Source of the DNA: Balanoglossus misakiensis
Lineage: Eukaryota > Hemichordata
NCBI GenBank assembly: GCA_040954595.2
Contig: CM082593.2
Coordinates: forward strand, 8,866,001 to 8,930,000
Reading direction: 5' to 3'
Length of the DNA: 64,000 bases
The notes under the pieces are model-generated. The model worked only from the letters and a program-made list of their open reading frames with translations. It did no database searches and was not told the origin of the DNA. Both the position numbers and the translations under genes were made by a program. This document shows, piece after piece, positions 46,601-59,619 of the stretch (its first letter is position 1; every line of letters begins with the position of its first letter).

Positions 46601-48153
46601 ACTACTGACGTGCCTGTACATTAATTTATTCCCATAAATTAGCATTAAATAAGCCCAACCGTATACAAACATTCTATTATAGGCCCATACCCTACAAATT
46701 TTTAGAATTTCCTTTCACTCCCTTGGGGCTTATGATGGGACAAGTACGGTAACATGATGTTATTTTTTCCTCCAGAGACCTACCTTCTCCTCTTGGTACC
46801 AGTAAAAACTCCATACTATTGTTTATTAAGTACGCTTATGATAGGGCATGTCTAAAAATGTTCTCATGTAAGGATTAGGAACAGTTCAATATTTTTGTCT
46901 ACACAATTGGAACACTTACCCATCTATACAGCCACTAATGCAAATGCCATAGGGTTTCAACTTATCATATCTGCAAGTCAAGAAGAAGAATGAGTTTTAA
47001 AAAAATAGTTGATGTCGAAGCTTTTCAGATTGTCTTCCTTGTAACATAGACAAAGACAGAAAAAGATGCACACTTTCTGTTCTATACCATCAACTAATTC
47101 CATTGATTCGCCAAGTGAGCCCCTCAGCTCAGCTCGGTCTGAGCAAGCAAGCCAACATATTCCAGAAATGGTCTTGCATCTGCAACCAATTACCCTCACT
47201 TACCATTTATAACCTCTAAATAAGAAGACTGTTCATGTGATAAATATATTCTCATGATATTTTTGTTTAACGTCATCATATATGCTAATACCTGTGGTTT
47301 TCGCGAAGGTGTACAACTAGTCGACTTGCATGGCTCCCCGAAAACCACATGACGTCAAACAAATGGGATTATACGAAATGATTTTAGCTTTATATTATGT
47401 ATCAGTTATGTACGGTTGCATGTTTACATTTTCAGAAGAACATACTCATATAACATCTTCAAGTACAAATGTCTACCTATAAAAAGAAGTTAACATACCC
47501 GTCCAGGTGCCACACTTCATTAGGCCCCTTTAAAGAGAATATGTTTCAAGTTTTATAATACGTACATGTTACAGTTTCATAGCAGTAAAAATGTTTACAA
47601 TCAACTATCTGTTATATCTAGAGTTACTTTTGTTCCTTGTATCCACTGCAGTCAATTTTTGAAAAAGTTCAAATAAAAATCATACTTTGTCTGATGTAAG
47701 GAGAAAAATAGAAAAGAAACTTACAATGCTCCTGTAAAGACCACGCTTGAAACGTTTTTTTCTCCTTTCTTGAACACCATCTGGGTCAAATCTCCTTAGT
47801 CTTGCAGCCACAGTATCCCTAAAAGATTTCATTATAAAGGAGAAAATATTCACATGCTATCATAAAACAATTTTTTTTAGCTTTAACCATAAACATACAC
47901 AATTGCACACATTTTATCAATATCAAAGTACAAGCTTGAACATGCTCATAAATATGATTATGAAAAAAATTCCCCTTTGTTTGTATGCAACCACAAAAAA
48001 GGATAGGTATGAAGTTAAGTACTGAGTATATCAAGAACATAAACATAATTTTTCAATTGAAACTTGCCTGGAAACATTTAACTTGTATATCTTCTTAAGA
48101 CGATGCCACATTGCTCTGTAGCCGAGCTTTGATCCAGAACCATTAAGTTCATG
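43675..48153 (-). CDS. Integrase-core DDE transposase of the giant element, nine exons
   Basis: Exons, 5' to 3': 48153-48068, 47818-47725, 47527-47499, 46970-46920, 46404-46307, 45486-45347, 44640-44528, 44277-44126 and 43874-43675, phase-consistent with 321 codons to the stop. Domains: a helical DNA-binding segment (GSGSKLGYRAMWHRLKKIY), a basic linker (ERRKKRFKRGL), then an RNase-H-fold core with Asp in NEVWHLDG, Asp in MRADPGTEN and Glu in ANQRIEAFW, the full DDE triad. A family-typical tail follows (LPVIQNELDQIISEW). The first exon's donor is GC-AG type (CAG|GCAAGT). The N-terminal HTH exon and start codon are not recognised upstream of 48153. Given its place inside the TIRs it is the prime candidate for the enzyme that mobilised the element. 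Same superfamily as 9375-10589. Confidence 0.88.
45850..46201. mobile_element. TTAA-flanked MITE, copy 4, nested in the giant element
   Basis: Same ends and internal inverted repeats as the copies at 20751, 25356 and 27229. It lies in an intron of the transposase gene. Confidence 0.9.
47262..47363. repeat. 102-bp foldback MITE
   Basis: TTTGTTTAACGTCAT and TGTGGTTTTCGCG are mirrored by CCCGAAAACCACATGACGTC AAACAAA (18-27 bp arms with a spacer). It is intronic in the transposase gene. Confidence 0.7.
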
Positions 48154-49121
48154 CTGAAGATATGAAAAGAAACTTTCAATTGTCAGTTACTACATTTTAA
48201 AAGTTAAGCACTATACAAATAAGTCTTTGCATTGTTAATTTAGACATTACTTAAAAAGAACATGAACATGCGCCTCATAGCATAAATAGTGAAAAATATC
48301 GTCAAGGACACTTGTGTGAAGCAGATGATGAGCAGCATGTTTGGAGAACAGTGGTTTGGTATATGGGTGAAAGGAACAAGTTGCAAACACCAAGGTGAAA
48401 TGCTTAACTGTTTTGCTCATGTAATATTGAATGAAGCTTGCTTGATAAGGTGGGTGCTTGGCAGGGGGAAAAATCACTTGTCAAGGGCTCTAATAACAGT
48501 TTTAAATTTAGTCTTAAAAATGGCCCGCACACACAAATGGCCTCACACAAATATATTGTCATTTCCCTCTCACCATGCCACAATCGATGACGAAACACAT
48601 TTATCACGCACAAACACAAAGCGAGTACCCGGTAATACTAGAACATCAGCTGGGTACTCCAAACTCGGATACTTTGAATAAAACTGGCTAATTTCTGTGA
48701 CTGTTCTTTCTCAACACCTCAAAACTCAAAGCTACACACCCCCACCAGGAAATGGTATGTATTCTTGACAAGTTGACAGACGGAAGTTGATTCCCAATTG
48801 AACACTCACCAATATAGCACTGTTAAAGCTGCACAGTTGATGGCAAATACCATTTTGGGTATATTTGTATTTTGTGAAATAAACATCGATATACAAACCT
48901 TTAACATGAAAATAATTGCCCTACCCATGGACTCGGGTCAAATTTACACATATAACGATATAAGCTTCATAGAAAAAGTCCGATGGTAAACAACATGTTT
49001 ACATGAACCGCCGATACTACACGGAAACTGTGACGTCACAATCACGAGACCAGACGCGATCTAGCGTGAATTGGAGACGTGAGGACGTGGCTTCATTCAC
49101 GCGCATGTGCATGCTGTCAAC
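48154..49121. promoter_or_regulatory. Divergent intergenic region between transposase and P2X7-domain gene
   Basis: The transposase runs left and the P2X7-domain gene right, so this 970 bp must hold the promoters and the missing 5' exon of the transposase. A segment near 48805-48840 (TTAAAGCTGCACAGTTGATG) recurs inverted at about 59868-59890, so part of it is repeat-derived. No TATA box can be fixed. Confidence 0.4.
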
Positions 49122-51231
49122 ATGGAGGTGAGTGTTCATGAATAAACATGAAAAAGTTTTATACTATACGTATCTTTTGTTTACTCTTAGGATATCTAGT
49201 TTCAGTGTGATCTCTCTTTTTTTCGTTTTATAAGACTGGTTGTCGTAAGCATCGGCATATTTTGGTGATTTGAAGAACAACTTGACGATAAAAATCGTTG
49301 ATACACGTGTACGTTATTAGCTAGATGCATGTCTGCGGATTTCTAACACTGGGAACTGTAATCGTTTGGTCTGTATTCGTAATAGAAAAGTGTTCTTTTT
49401 TAGCTTTCGGATGGTTTACGAACAAGTCCGCTTTGCATTTGTTCATGAAAATATCAACAACGGTATCGTGTTGACAAAAGAGCCGAATACCATGGGAAAA
49501 TCACGACGGGCCGGGAGGGATTGTATATATTACCGTGAATTACATGCATGTCAAAACATATATACAAATTGCACCTCTACCGACATGATGTAGTACTGGT
49601 ATAAGGATATTTGTGCCATGAAAGTTACGAAACCAAGACATAAATTATATTTTTGGCGAATTTCGACGCCCTAGTAACAAAAATATATACCTAAGGAATA
49701 ATATGTTTTCAGGACATGTTTTATGTATCTCAAAACAAAAGCTTATGTACTAATGCTAATGCAGGGCCTGAGTGTAGGGTTTGGTTTTATTTTCAAAATA
49801 ACAGGAAATTAGTAATTATATGTGTACAATATGCTTGTTTTTCAGACAAGTTCTGACTATAGTCCAACTCAGGAAAGGTCCTGCACTCAAAAGGGAAAGG
49901 GTAAAAAAAAAGGTCGTGGACGAGGACGAGGAAGAGGTAGAGGAAGTCAGACTCAGAGAGGACCAGAATTTGGAGAAATTGTGCCAGAAGAAAGAAATAT
50001 AAGACTGAGAGTGAGTATTAGAATGAGAGAGAAGCAATAATAAAATGTTGTGTTTTGAACAATGCAATACAATTATACAATGTACTTGTAATTCAGTGTT
50101 TTTCTTTTGAGATTCATACCAAATCATCTAAGGAAATTGTATAAGTAATAACAAAGAATAGTAATTGATGAGAGTTTATTCCATATTTGACTGTTGAAAG
50201 TTGGTATTTTTTCTCTGTGGTGCAATCAGCACTAGTAATCCCCTTTTCATGAGAACAAAAATAGTGTAAACATTGTTTTGGCAATCATTATTTGACAATT
50301 GGAAATAGTATGACATGATTCTGAGCATCAATAAATAGTTTGATATTGTTTTGTTTTTTGTTTAAATTTCACAGACACAGATATCACAAATGACTAGAGA
50401 GGAGTTGCAGGACTTTGCCCTCCAGGTGTTGGATCACCAACCAGGGTTGTTGTTTAACTTGTTGCAGCCAGCTGCAACCAACCCTGGTGGTTATCATCCA
50501 CCACCAGGCGGCCAAAATCCTGCATGGTGTATCTGCACCTATTGCAGAGAAATGCCAAGCCAACCGGAGCGAGTGTGCTGCATGAAGCAGCCCGGAGACT
50601 GCGTTTCTCACCTAGATGTAAGAATACTAACTTTTGTCACTACTATATAATTTACATTGCCAGTGTCTCATGTTCAACCCTCCCAAAATAATCGTCAAGT
50701 CCTTGATTTGTGATTGCATTACATAATTTTTTAAGCGTGATAAGTCATAACAAACAGAACTACCTACATCAGATGTCAGAAATAGTGGGGAAGCCAAGTT
50801 CACAAGCCCCTATTTCCTTTTTCAAGATACGAATCTTCCTAAGAAATCATTGAAGAACTTTGATCAGTGTTATGTGTAACACTCATTCATTGATCAAAGG
50901 TCCTTGCTGTTTTCTTTGGTAGATTGGAATGTTCTGTTGATTAATTTTCACTCTATTTATTTCAAAGGTCTTCCAAATATTGGTCCTGCATGCTGGTGTT
51001 TTACACATAGCAAGGGCACTGCGGAACGATGTTTTGGCAATGAATGATGAGGATGACCTCAACCTAGCGAACCGCCATGCTGCCTACAGGCAATTCATTC
51101 TGTGGCAGCATGGCAGACTTGGCCCTGGTAACAGGAAAGTTATTCCAAGCTGCTGTGTGTGGCGCATCAGAGACAGGTACCCTGATGCATTTGGGCAATA
51201 CAGAGGTTTTGTTGCTGCCAGACTGGGCTAG
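49122..51231 (+). CDS. Gly/Arg-rich protein with P2X7 C-terminal (ballast) domain
   Basis: Four exons (49122-49127, 49846-50010, 50375-50617, 50968-51231), all phase 0, give a complete 225-aa protein from ATG to TAG. The first coding exon is only ATGGAG. Residues about 20-35 are a lysine/RG-rich tract ([12 protein letters not shown]). The rest is the P2X7 intracellular ballast domain: a helix ([18 protein letters not shown]), the zinc-binding cluster [18 protein letters not shown], then [29 protein letters not shown] and [15 protein letters not shown]. No channel or membrane segment is present. In vertebrates this domain is fused to the P2X7 ATP-gated channel and binds zinc and guanine nucleotides; in invertebrates it occurs in stand-alone, multi-copy proteins. 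The RG tract suggests nucleic-acid binding (inference). Confidence 0.93.
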
Positions 51232-52722
51232 AAATTTCTAAATAAATTTCATACACATGTATATTTTATATATATTCATTTTTTTTTTGTACTTTCATTG
51301 TTATTTTGACTCTTTACAGTCCTCACTGTTCCTAAGTCCTATGATGGAAAGAAAAATTGTCAAAAAAGAGAAAATGAACCAATTTACACAGGTTTTACAC
51401 TTTAGTCATTTTCATTATCACTACGTTCATTTACATATCTTTTATTGGCAAGGCAAATACTTTTACAAAATGCCTGGAATACCTACAAGCAACTAGAAAT
51501 ATATTTCCTTTTTATGTACAGTAAACAAATGTCCGTCCCTAGTGTGTTATTTACTCAAGTGCTGACATTGTTATTTGACTAGTTTACAGTCCTGAATATC
51601 CTGATGTCCTAGGGTAGAAAAAGATATTGTAGTTATTTTTGTCTGATAGTTGCCACATGTAACTGGTAATAAAACATTTAGAGCACAAAAATAAAACTGT
51701 GTCAAATTCTTCCAAGTGGGGATCAAGTGCCAGATATTGCATATTATATTATATCATGCTACCGTCCGCAATTCTGATTGAACGAGAGCTCAATCCAGCG
51801 ATGCTAAAATACTCAATAATGCACTGCTGGCAGTAGTAAAACAGGCCCCTGAACTAGCATACGGCAGCAAAAATGTGTGGTTAAACCACAGTCGCGCGTG
51901 TTTAAACCAAATAAATAAAACAAAAATATTGTTGAACTAACAGATGTTTTATTTTGGAACTGCTCTGTGGAAATATTTGTCACTTTGCCACGCGCGATAC
52001 CCGTTTTGTCACTTTTTGTCGTCTGCTTCATCCCGGCCGCTTACGGCTATTGCTATATGTCTCGAATTGTACCCAAATCTTGCGTATACCCGCCTGCGGC
52101 GGGGGTTATTGCTTAATTATTGTACACCTACTGCTGTAACATATTGAGTTCCGTAATATTACAATAATTCAGTTTGAGAATACAATAATTATTCAAATGA
52201 GGTCGCAGAGTCCCATAACACCAGGGTTATTGGACACATTTTGACTTTGACCTCACAGGTGTTCAATGTTAACACTGATGATATTACTCACTACTGTGAC
52301 AAAAATTGAAATAAAAAGTACAGTAATTATTAAACTAAATTATTGGTGAAGCAAGATGCGAAATAAGTCACAATCCTCAATAAAATTTCAGCCAAAGAAA
52401 TATGCGAGTGAACGAGCGAGCGCATTCATTTAAAGTTCCAGAACGAGCTCAGGGGCATAGAACATCGCACGCGAGACATCAGCAGGTCGACACTAGCATC
52501 ACCTGATGCGCAAGGTGTTCAATATGTGTTCAATATGCAAATTACTTCATGGCAGTGTCTGAAAACTGGAAAGTCCGATTTGGCCAATTTACCCTTTATC
52601 GTTCATCAAGGATGCCTGGATGCCTGCACTGTACAATCCCGGTATTTATTAGCGCCTGAAAGGCCGGGTCGCCAACGCTGTTCTGCACTGTACAATCCCG
52701 GTATTTTGTAAATAACTTTACA
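51232..52722. other. Spacer between convergent genes
   Basis: Polyadenylation-like AATAAA occurs at 51240-51245, just after the P2X7-domain stop. The remainder contains GC-richer foldback-like debris near 51880-52130 and a short duplication (GCACTGTACAATCCCGGTAT) near 52626 and 52684. No gene. Confidence 0.5.
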
Positions 52723-55700
52723 CTATTTGGTGCGTGAAACTAGCTGCTCCACTAAGACTGATGTAGGAGGTGGCATTACTGGAGCAAGGTTAGCAGAGAT
52801 GTGCCGTGGATCATCTGCTTCAAGGACCATTCTCTTGTACATGCCCTGGCGGTCTGTCAGTCGCCTCTTGATAACTGCCATCTTCAGTGTTCTTATATGC
52901 GGATACGTCTTTGCTTCTTTTATAGGGGATACAGACCACCGCCCACTTTTTTTGTTGAATATTTTTTTCTGCCTAAAGTAGTAAAGAAAAAGACCTCCAG
53001 ATGAAATAAATTTTTTAGCATTCATGTTAGTTTAGTGCAGTGTATAAAAGACTGAAACTGCATAACAAAGTAAGAGTTAGCTGTCATTGTCATTTTTGTA
53101 CTGAGAAGAATTTCCTATGTTTTTGCAATAGCAAACTTAACATCACAGTACTTTACATATTAAGTCTTATTATGTTTTCAACTTACAAAGTAAGACACTT
53201 GATGTAATATTTCTTATGAGAATTAACAAACAACCAACGGCAGTGTAGCTACCATTATTATTATTTGGTAAATTAGATTCACATCTGGAAAAGAATCATG
53301 ATTTTCAATATTCAAGTAAGGTTTGACATAACACAGGTAAACTTGAGATAGTTAACATAGTTGCTAAACTCTCTAACTAACCTGATTTCTCCATTTGGCT
53401 TCCTCTTGTATGGTCGATTATAGTGGATATTGTGATCTAAGGCTGCTAGACGGTTTCTAACCCTATATACAGGAGGGCTGTATGCAAACCTTTTACTTGC
53501 ATATTGCAGGATCTTATTCTGGAATGTTTCCAGTTCACCAGTTAGTCTGATTGTACAGAAACAAATAAAGTTAACAAGTCATTGTAAATGACAGACCCCC
53601 GCCAAGAAATGTTTAGTGAATTTGTAGTCATTGTTCTTATGAACTCGCAGTCATTGCTTTGATCACAACGTTCCTGGGTTGGGACATGTACAAGTTGATA
53701 TGTTAACTCTGAATGAGATCCGTTCACACATATCTGAGTTATGGCAAAACAAAATGGCCAACTGGTGGCCATATTGGAACAGATCAAGATGAAAATTGAC
53801 ATGCACATGCATATATATGTCGTAGAACACTGTCCTAATGCCAACTTTGAATGAGATCAGTTCAAGTTTGATACATGTATGGGCAAAATGTATTTTCAAT
53901 TTACTGTATTTTTTGTCATGAATAAATTGATAACTAACCTTGCATTAAGATAGTAGGGAATCTTCTTCAGAAATCGGGTGTCAAAGATGATATTTCTGAG
54001 AACTTGGTGGGCCCTGCTTCCCTTTTTCAGCCACTCCCTTCCCCGGTCATCTTCTATATTCTCACTGAGCGGTCCGTGGTAGCAGTGATTTGATCCTTCC
54101 ACTCCCACACCCAAAATCCAGTCATGCTCATCAACTACATGGTGAATGAGACCACCCCACATCCCCTGTAACAAAAGAACATGTATGGTGTTAATTATAA
54201 GTTTATGTATGGCGCTTACGGTATATGTAATTGTACATTTAAAGGTTTAGATATTATTCCTACAGTTACTGCCGAAATTTTCCTCCAAATATTTTTGGCC
54301 ATATTTACAACTCGCATGTAAATGAAAATACAGACTAAATAGAACACTTACTCTAAACTCCACTTCACTAGATGCTGTGTTACAGCAATACCAAAAATGG
54401 TTGGTGATATGCTTCGTCCATTTGAGAAGTATCCGGCAGTCTCTTTGTTGGCCAGCCTACATTTAAGTAATTCAAAAAAAAGTTCACACTTTAAACTTGA
54501 TCACTGACTTGAAATAAAAAATCATCACACACACACACAGCCTGGTCACCATACCCAGTGTGTTTTAGATAGACTCACACACAAGGGTCTGGCCACAGAG
54601 TCAACTATCTTCCATTTTTAAGATCTGCATGTCAATAGAACTCAAAATGCGATGTCACAGCAATGAGGTCACCACATGGTTTTGACTCTGAAGTCTTTCA
54701 AGTCAATCACCGTACGCTAATTATTTTCCAACTATTAGCAACGCCCGGTCATTGCTCCGGCCAATCGGTAGTGTGTCGCGTAAGGTGATTGACTTGAACG
54801 ACGTCAGAGTCAAAACCACTAAAACAATTATAAACATTAGGGGAAAAATGAACCCGCCCTACCTACCCTATTTTGAAATTGCCCATCATCAGAACTACAG
54901 TTATTTTTCTTATGCCCTATACATAATATATACATACCTTTATAATTTTCTTTGCCAAATTCTTCGAACAATGCCAGATATCATAGGAATGTTTAATATT
55001 TGGGTGTACAGTCTCTGTGTTGGGTAAAAAGAGAAACAATTTACACTTTGTTGTCTTAATCTATTACATATCATTCTAAACAATTTAAAGTACACTGTAA
55101 GGAAAGCATTGTTTGGGAGTACTACTCTCATAAATTTTACACCAGGAAACTGCCTGGGGCAAGTAATGTACATTTGTCATCAAGTTGATCTGAAACCATT
55201 ACTGTATATTGTTTACAATCATTGGGTGGTGGTGGTTGTGGACGTGGGGTCAGTCTATGTATCTACTATGACATACATTATGATAGAGTTGTTTGCACTG
55301 GTGAGAAATGAATTGCAATTATACATTTTGGTTCAAGGCTATAACTTCTGTTTTTATAATGAATATAAATGTAAACTTACTCATTTCAGCAGTTATTTGT
55401 GGATGGGCATCTGTCACGATTTCTGATATCTGCAGACCAGTTATCTCCCCCAAGCCTCTTTGGAAGCCCTTCTTTTCCATGTTGCATGACTTTCTTTCAG
55501 TCTCTCTTTTATCAACAGTAGATAGTGACAGTATTTCTTTTGAATCGTTCTCCATTAAACTATAAGTACAATATTGGGCCGAATAACCAGGGGAGTCCAT
55601 CCTTCCATCTCCTAAAAATATCAAAATGAATATAATTTCTCAACTAAATTTCAATTCAGCGTAATTTGTCTTTCAATATGCTACATAAACAAAATTTCTA

Positions 55701-58700
55701 ACAGGTGGCCTTCGACTCATGTCACGTTCATTGGTGTGCATATGTATACCACTGTGGTTCATATTTGTTTGACATTATTGCACTGAAGTCTTTTTGGGGG
55801 GATATACATAAAATTTAGATCTATGATATCCATAATGTATGAAACAATAGTGACATACCAAGTAAAACAACATCCATATCCATGTGTTTCTCTAACAGTT
55901 CCCGCTGATGGTCGAGCCAAAACTCGTCGATTGATGGTACTAGATATGTCCTCTGCATTCGACTGAACACAGGTTGAGACAGGATTCTGAGATTTAGCAT
56001 CTTTGCAAACATGGCGATTTTGTCATAATTGTTCCCTGACATTAGGATTGCAGCAGCTCCAAGAAGATCTCCACTGCTGACCCCTCTGTTCAACAAAGGT
56101 TGGGAACACCATTTATATGATGTATGGCCTCTAGAGCAAACCTATAAGAGAGGACAGGGTTTTACAAAATACTTGAAGTCACAGTGCTTAAAATAGCCAA
56201 GTAAAAACAAGTTTTGCTTCAAAAATTACCAAACAGAACTACAGGCAGTATGAACATTATTAAGCATGTTCAGTTGTGAAAAAAAATTACAGATTGAAAT
56301 AACCAGACATCAAAAGTGAGAAAAGGCTCAAATTGTATCATGGAAAAATATGAAATTTCCCTTTAATGATGAGAAAGAATCACAAATAAAACCAACTGAC
56401 ACACTGGTATGTTCTGGTTCATTTTTCTTTTTTCATATAAATATTCTAAGAATGATGCGTTTTTCTTCATTACACAGTGGCATTGCAATATACATGTAAA
56501 GCGTACTTACCCATTCCAGGTATAGTGCTGATCCACGGAATTTGTGGTGAACTTCAACAAGTTGCTTGCAGCCTTCTAAACTGCATACTGGACTTATATT
56601 TCTTTTTGCTAAGACTAACAGCTGGTTCAAGTATGTCAGACAAAATTGTCCATCTACTAGGTCAGGAATTTCCCCTGCTGATTTAACATGTTGCACTCCA
56701 TCCTCTGACTGAAAAGCTGTACAGTCATCTTCTGTCCCAGATGATTCATCGGTGTCAGTATCACCCCCTGCGTCTCCTTCACTGCCATAACAGACCTCAA
56801 CACCATCAGCGCCTTCACTACAAATAGGGAAGGAAGTAACCACATTACTCATGCATTAAAGGTATCATCAAGAACACCTCAAAAATAAAGTGCATGCATG
56901 AGTGAGGCTTGGCGTAGTTTTAAAAACAAAGCGGACAAAATACGGCTAGGACTAGGCTATGCTTCTTCAGACAACCAATGAACATTTTGGGGCACCAAAT
57001 GTAAGTGGTAGTCTAATAGTTGTTGCATTGGGACTACCAAAATAGTTTAGCCCCCTTCAGTTACCAGGAAGAAATGAATTGCAAGCCCTGGTATAGTCTT
57101 TTTTCTATTGTATACTAGTGGTATGCATGACTACAACAAAAAGCAAAAATACAACACAGTAACTCACCAAAGTGTTATGTTAAAACTGGGTTCATAGTCA
57201 GGGTCTTTCAGCGTGTCATCATCATACAGATCAGTGCTGCTCTGATCACCAGAAAAACTAACATCAATAGTTAATCTGTAAACAAGAAAATGTCTCATGA
57301 TAGGTAACAACGATATACTTAACCAGCCAAATATAAGAGAAAGACTCAAAGTAGCGATACAATGACTGTGACTATGTGTTAACTTCAAATATGGTTTATA
57401 TTTACTACATCATTGATAGTGTCAGAGAAAAATGAATTATTATCTGTCCATTACTTACTGTTTTGGGTCTATAAAGGATTCTGTTTGTTTGCTTGAACTG
57501 CATTCCCTCTTTTCTCTAAAAGATTCTTTTTTGGGGGTTGAACTACAGTCCTTCTCGTTCTCCCTGTTCCAAAACAAATGAACAAGAGACAACAGCTAGT
57601 GAATATTATGGACTATTGTACCCTTGAGAATAGAGATATCTTGAACATTATATTTGGAATATAGATCAAGGATAGGAAGAGTGATTGCATAACCAGTGGC
57701 TGTACTCTACTGTATAAATATACATGTATGCAACACAATTTCACAAACAAAGACATGCATGGATTACTCAGGACAGTCACAACCAGTTCCATTTGGGTTA
57801 CATTCCCATACTAAAAACAATATAAATTAAGGATAACCAGTGAACATATTCATGTTGAAAATGTTTATGGTCATCAGTAGTAAATCAACAATAAATACTT
57901 GCCTTGCCATTACACACTCTGTCTCAGAAGCTGACATGGTGTCACTGCCAATAGTGTCAATGCCAGACAAAACAGAATTGGTAGTACTACTGCCACTAAA
58001 AAAACAAGAAGGAAGGTATAATCACATGGACCACTTCGCAGATAGAATACACAGGGGTTTGTGGGACAGTTTGCGTTCTGAGCTTGTGCGTTAGCCATGT
58101 ACTATACGCTATTTTGAACGCAAATTAACCTTCATGCATTGCAAATACCCTACACAATTTTTTAACCGATCATCACAAATGAGTCACTATGATATGGTAG
58201 TTTTAAACTCAATGTTCTCACTTGTCCATTTTTAATGTAACAATAAGAAATGTGCACATACCATTCAATATCAGACAGCTCAGGTCTACTAGCACTATAC
58301 ATTATAGAGCTCACACCACCACAGATCGGTGTTGATGCCACTGGTAACCTTTCAAGTCTCTTTGATGTCTTCTTTTTAGTTTCATAATAACTGTTGAAAA
58401 GTTGAAATAATAATATTGAATTTGAAATCTGCAGTGCATTTTGTTGATAATAAAATAGCTCACAAATCACACAAAAGCGACAATTTTGAATACCCCCTCT
58501 CACCTCCCCCAGATGTCCTTCATTTGTATTTTCTAATAATATTTCTTTTTGGGTCATTATTTTCAATGTCAAGAAATTCTTTATTACACAAAATAACACA
58601 TTTTCCCATGACAAATACTATTTGAGTGAAATCTACAGTGAATTGACAACAACAAAAAGAATAGCAATGATATCAAAAACAATTTCAAAAACGAAAATAT

Positions 58701-59619
58701 TCAACCTTGTAGACTCTTGAGGAGGGTAGAGGCCAGCCCCCAGCATGCCCCCCCCCCCCCAAGCAGGCCATTACTCTGTTGGCTCCCATGGCCAACATAT
58801 AAATGTAGTTCGGAACTACCTCAGTCTCTACTTACGCTGAAATGTGAATTACTCACTGAGAAGCTAAGCCAATGTCACGGATTTTAGCACACAGCATCAA
58901 CTGCAACCCGATTTTGTCGGTTTACACGAACCAGGGACTTGCACGAAAATAAATTTGGTCTGAATGCGTGGGTTGTAGAGTACGGGACCATGCATGCATA
59001 ATATTACGTGACTGTGCATATCTCGTTTCACTTCGATGTTGCGTATTCGCGATTTACTATACTTGTTACACATGTATATCAATCGATTTCGAACTATAAC
59101 AAACTAATCAGTAATTCCATAGCCTATAAAATGAAGATCATCACATGAAGTTGGCGATCACGGCCGGAGCTTCAGTCACGTAGATCTAACAGACGATGGG
59201 GCCTCGAAATAGGCGACACAATAGGCTGCGAGTAGAAACTGTAACTGCAGTAACCTAAGCGATTCTAGTGAAAACCCCGATAGAAACTGTAACTGCAGTA
59301 ACCTAACCGATTCTAGTGAAAACCCCGATTAAATAATATATACAAAACTTATACAGAGCAAGCATACACTAACTCAAAAAAAAGTCAGCGCAACTATTAC
59401 AGGTAGGCGGTATCAGCACGGGCGTATTAGAAACATTCAACACATGACATGCACAATTTGGATAACTTACCTATCTAGGAGAAATCTGGCAACATCAACG
59501 TGTTTCGTCAAACCAGTTTCTTCCTTGACAGCTTTCCACCGATGGATCTGACCGAATATGTTGATTTTTCCCTCATTTTTTTTCTTCCATCTTTGCTGAT
59601 GGTCATCTTGGGACGCCAT
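52723..59619 (-). CDS. Second transposase-like protein (Kolobok/KDZ-like DDE fold), 13 exons, 742 aa
   Basis: Exons 5' to 3': 59619-59471, 58390-58262, 57995-57903, 57563-57459, 57275-57168, 56817-56511, 56141-55859, 55611-55381, 55014-54938, 54456-54352, 54165-53939, 53546-53382 and 52972-52723. They total 2229 nt in consistent phase. The N-terminus is basic (QQRWKKKNEGK), followed by an acidic Ser-rich region (DTDTDESSGTEDD) with a possible Cys/His site (CSLEGCKQLVEVHH). The C-terminal half holds VSSGDLLGAAAILMSGNNY, GDGRMDSPGYSAQYCTYSL, EIVTDAHPQI, DIWHCSKNLAKK, HGPLSE and TGELETFQNKILQYASKRF. Conserved Asp (GDGR), Asp (TDAH) and Glu (ELETF) resemble a DDE triad. I recognise this as a multi-copy animal family; Kolobok-type assignment is from memory. 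One donor (57903) is GC-type. It appears intact. Confidence 0.8.
54677..54818. repeat. 142-bp foldback MITE
   Basis: TGGTTTTGACTCTGAAGTCT and TCAAGTCAATCACCGTACGC are mirrored by GCGTAAGGTGATTGACTTGA and CAGAGTCAAAACCA. It lies in an intron of the second transposase-like gene. Confidence 0.85.
59233..59328. repeat. 48-bp tandem duplication
   Basis: TAGAAACTGTAACTGCAGTA... is repeated at 59233 and 59281 with one difference. It lies in the first intron of the second transposase-like gene. Confidence 0.95.
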
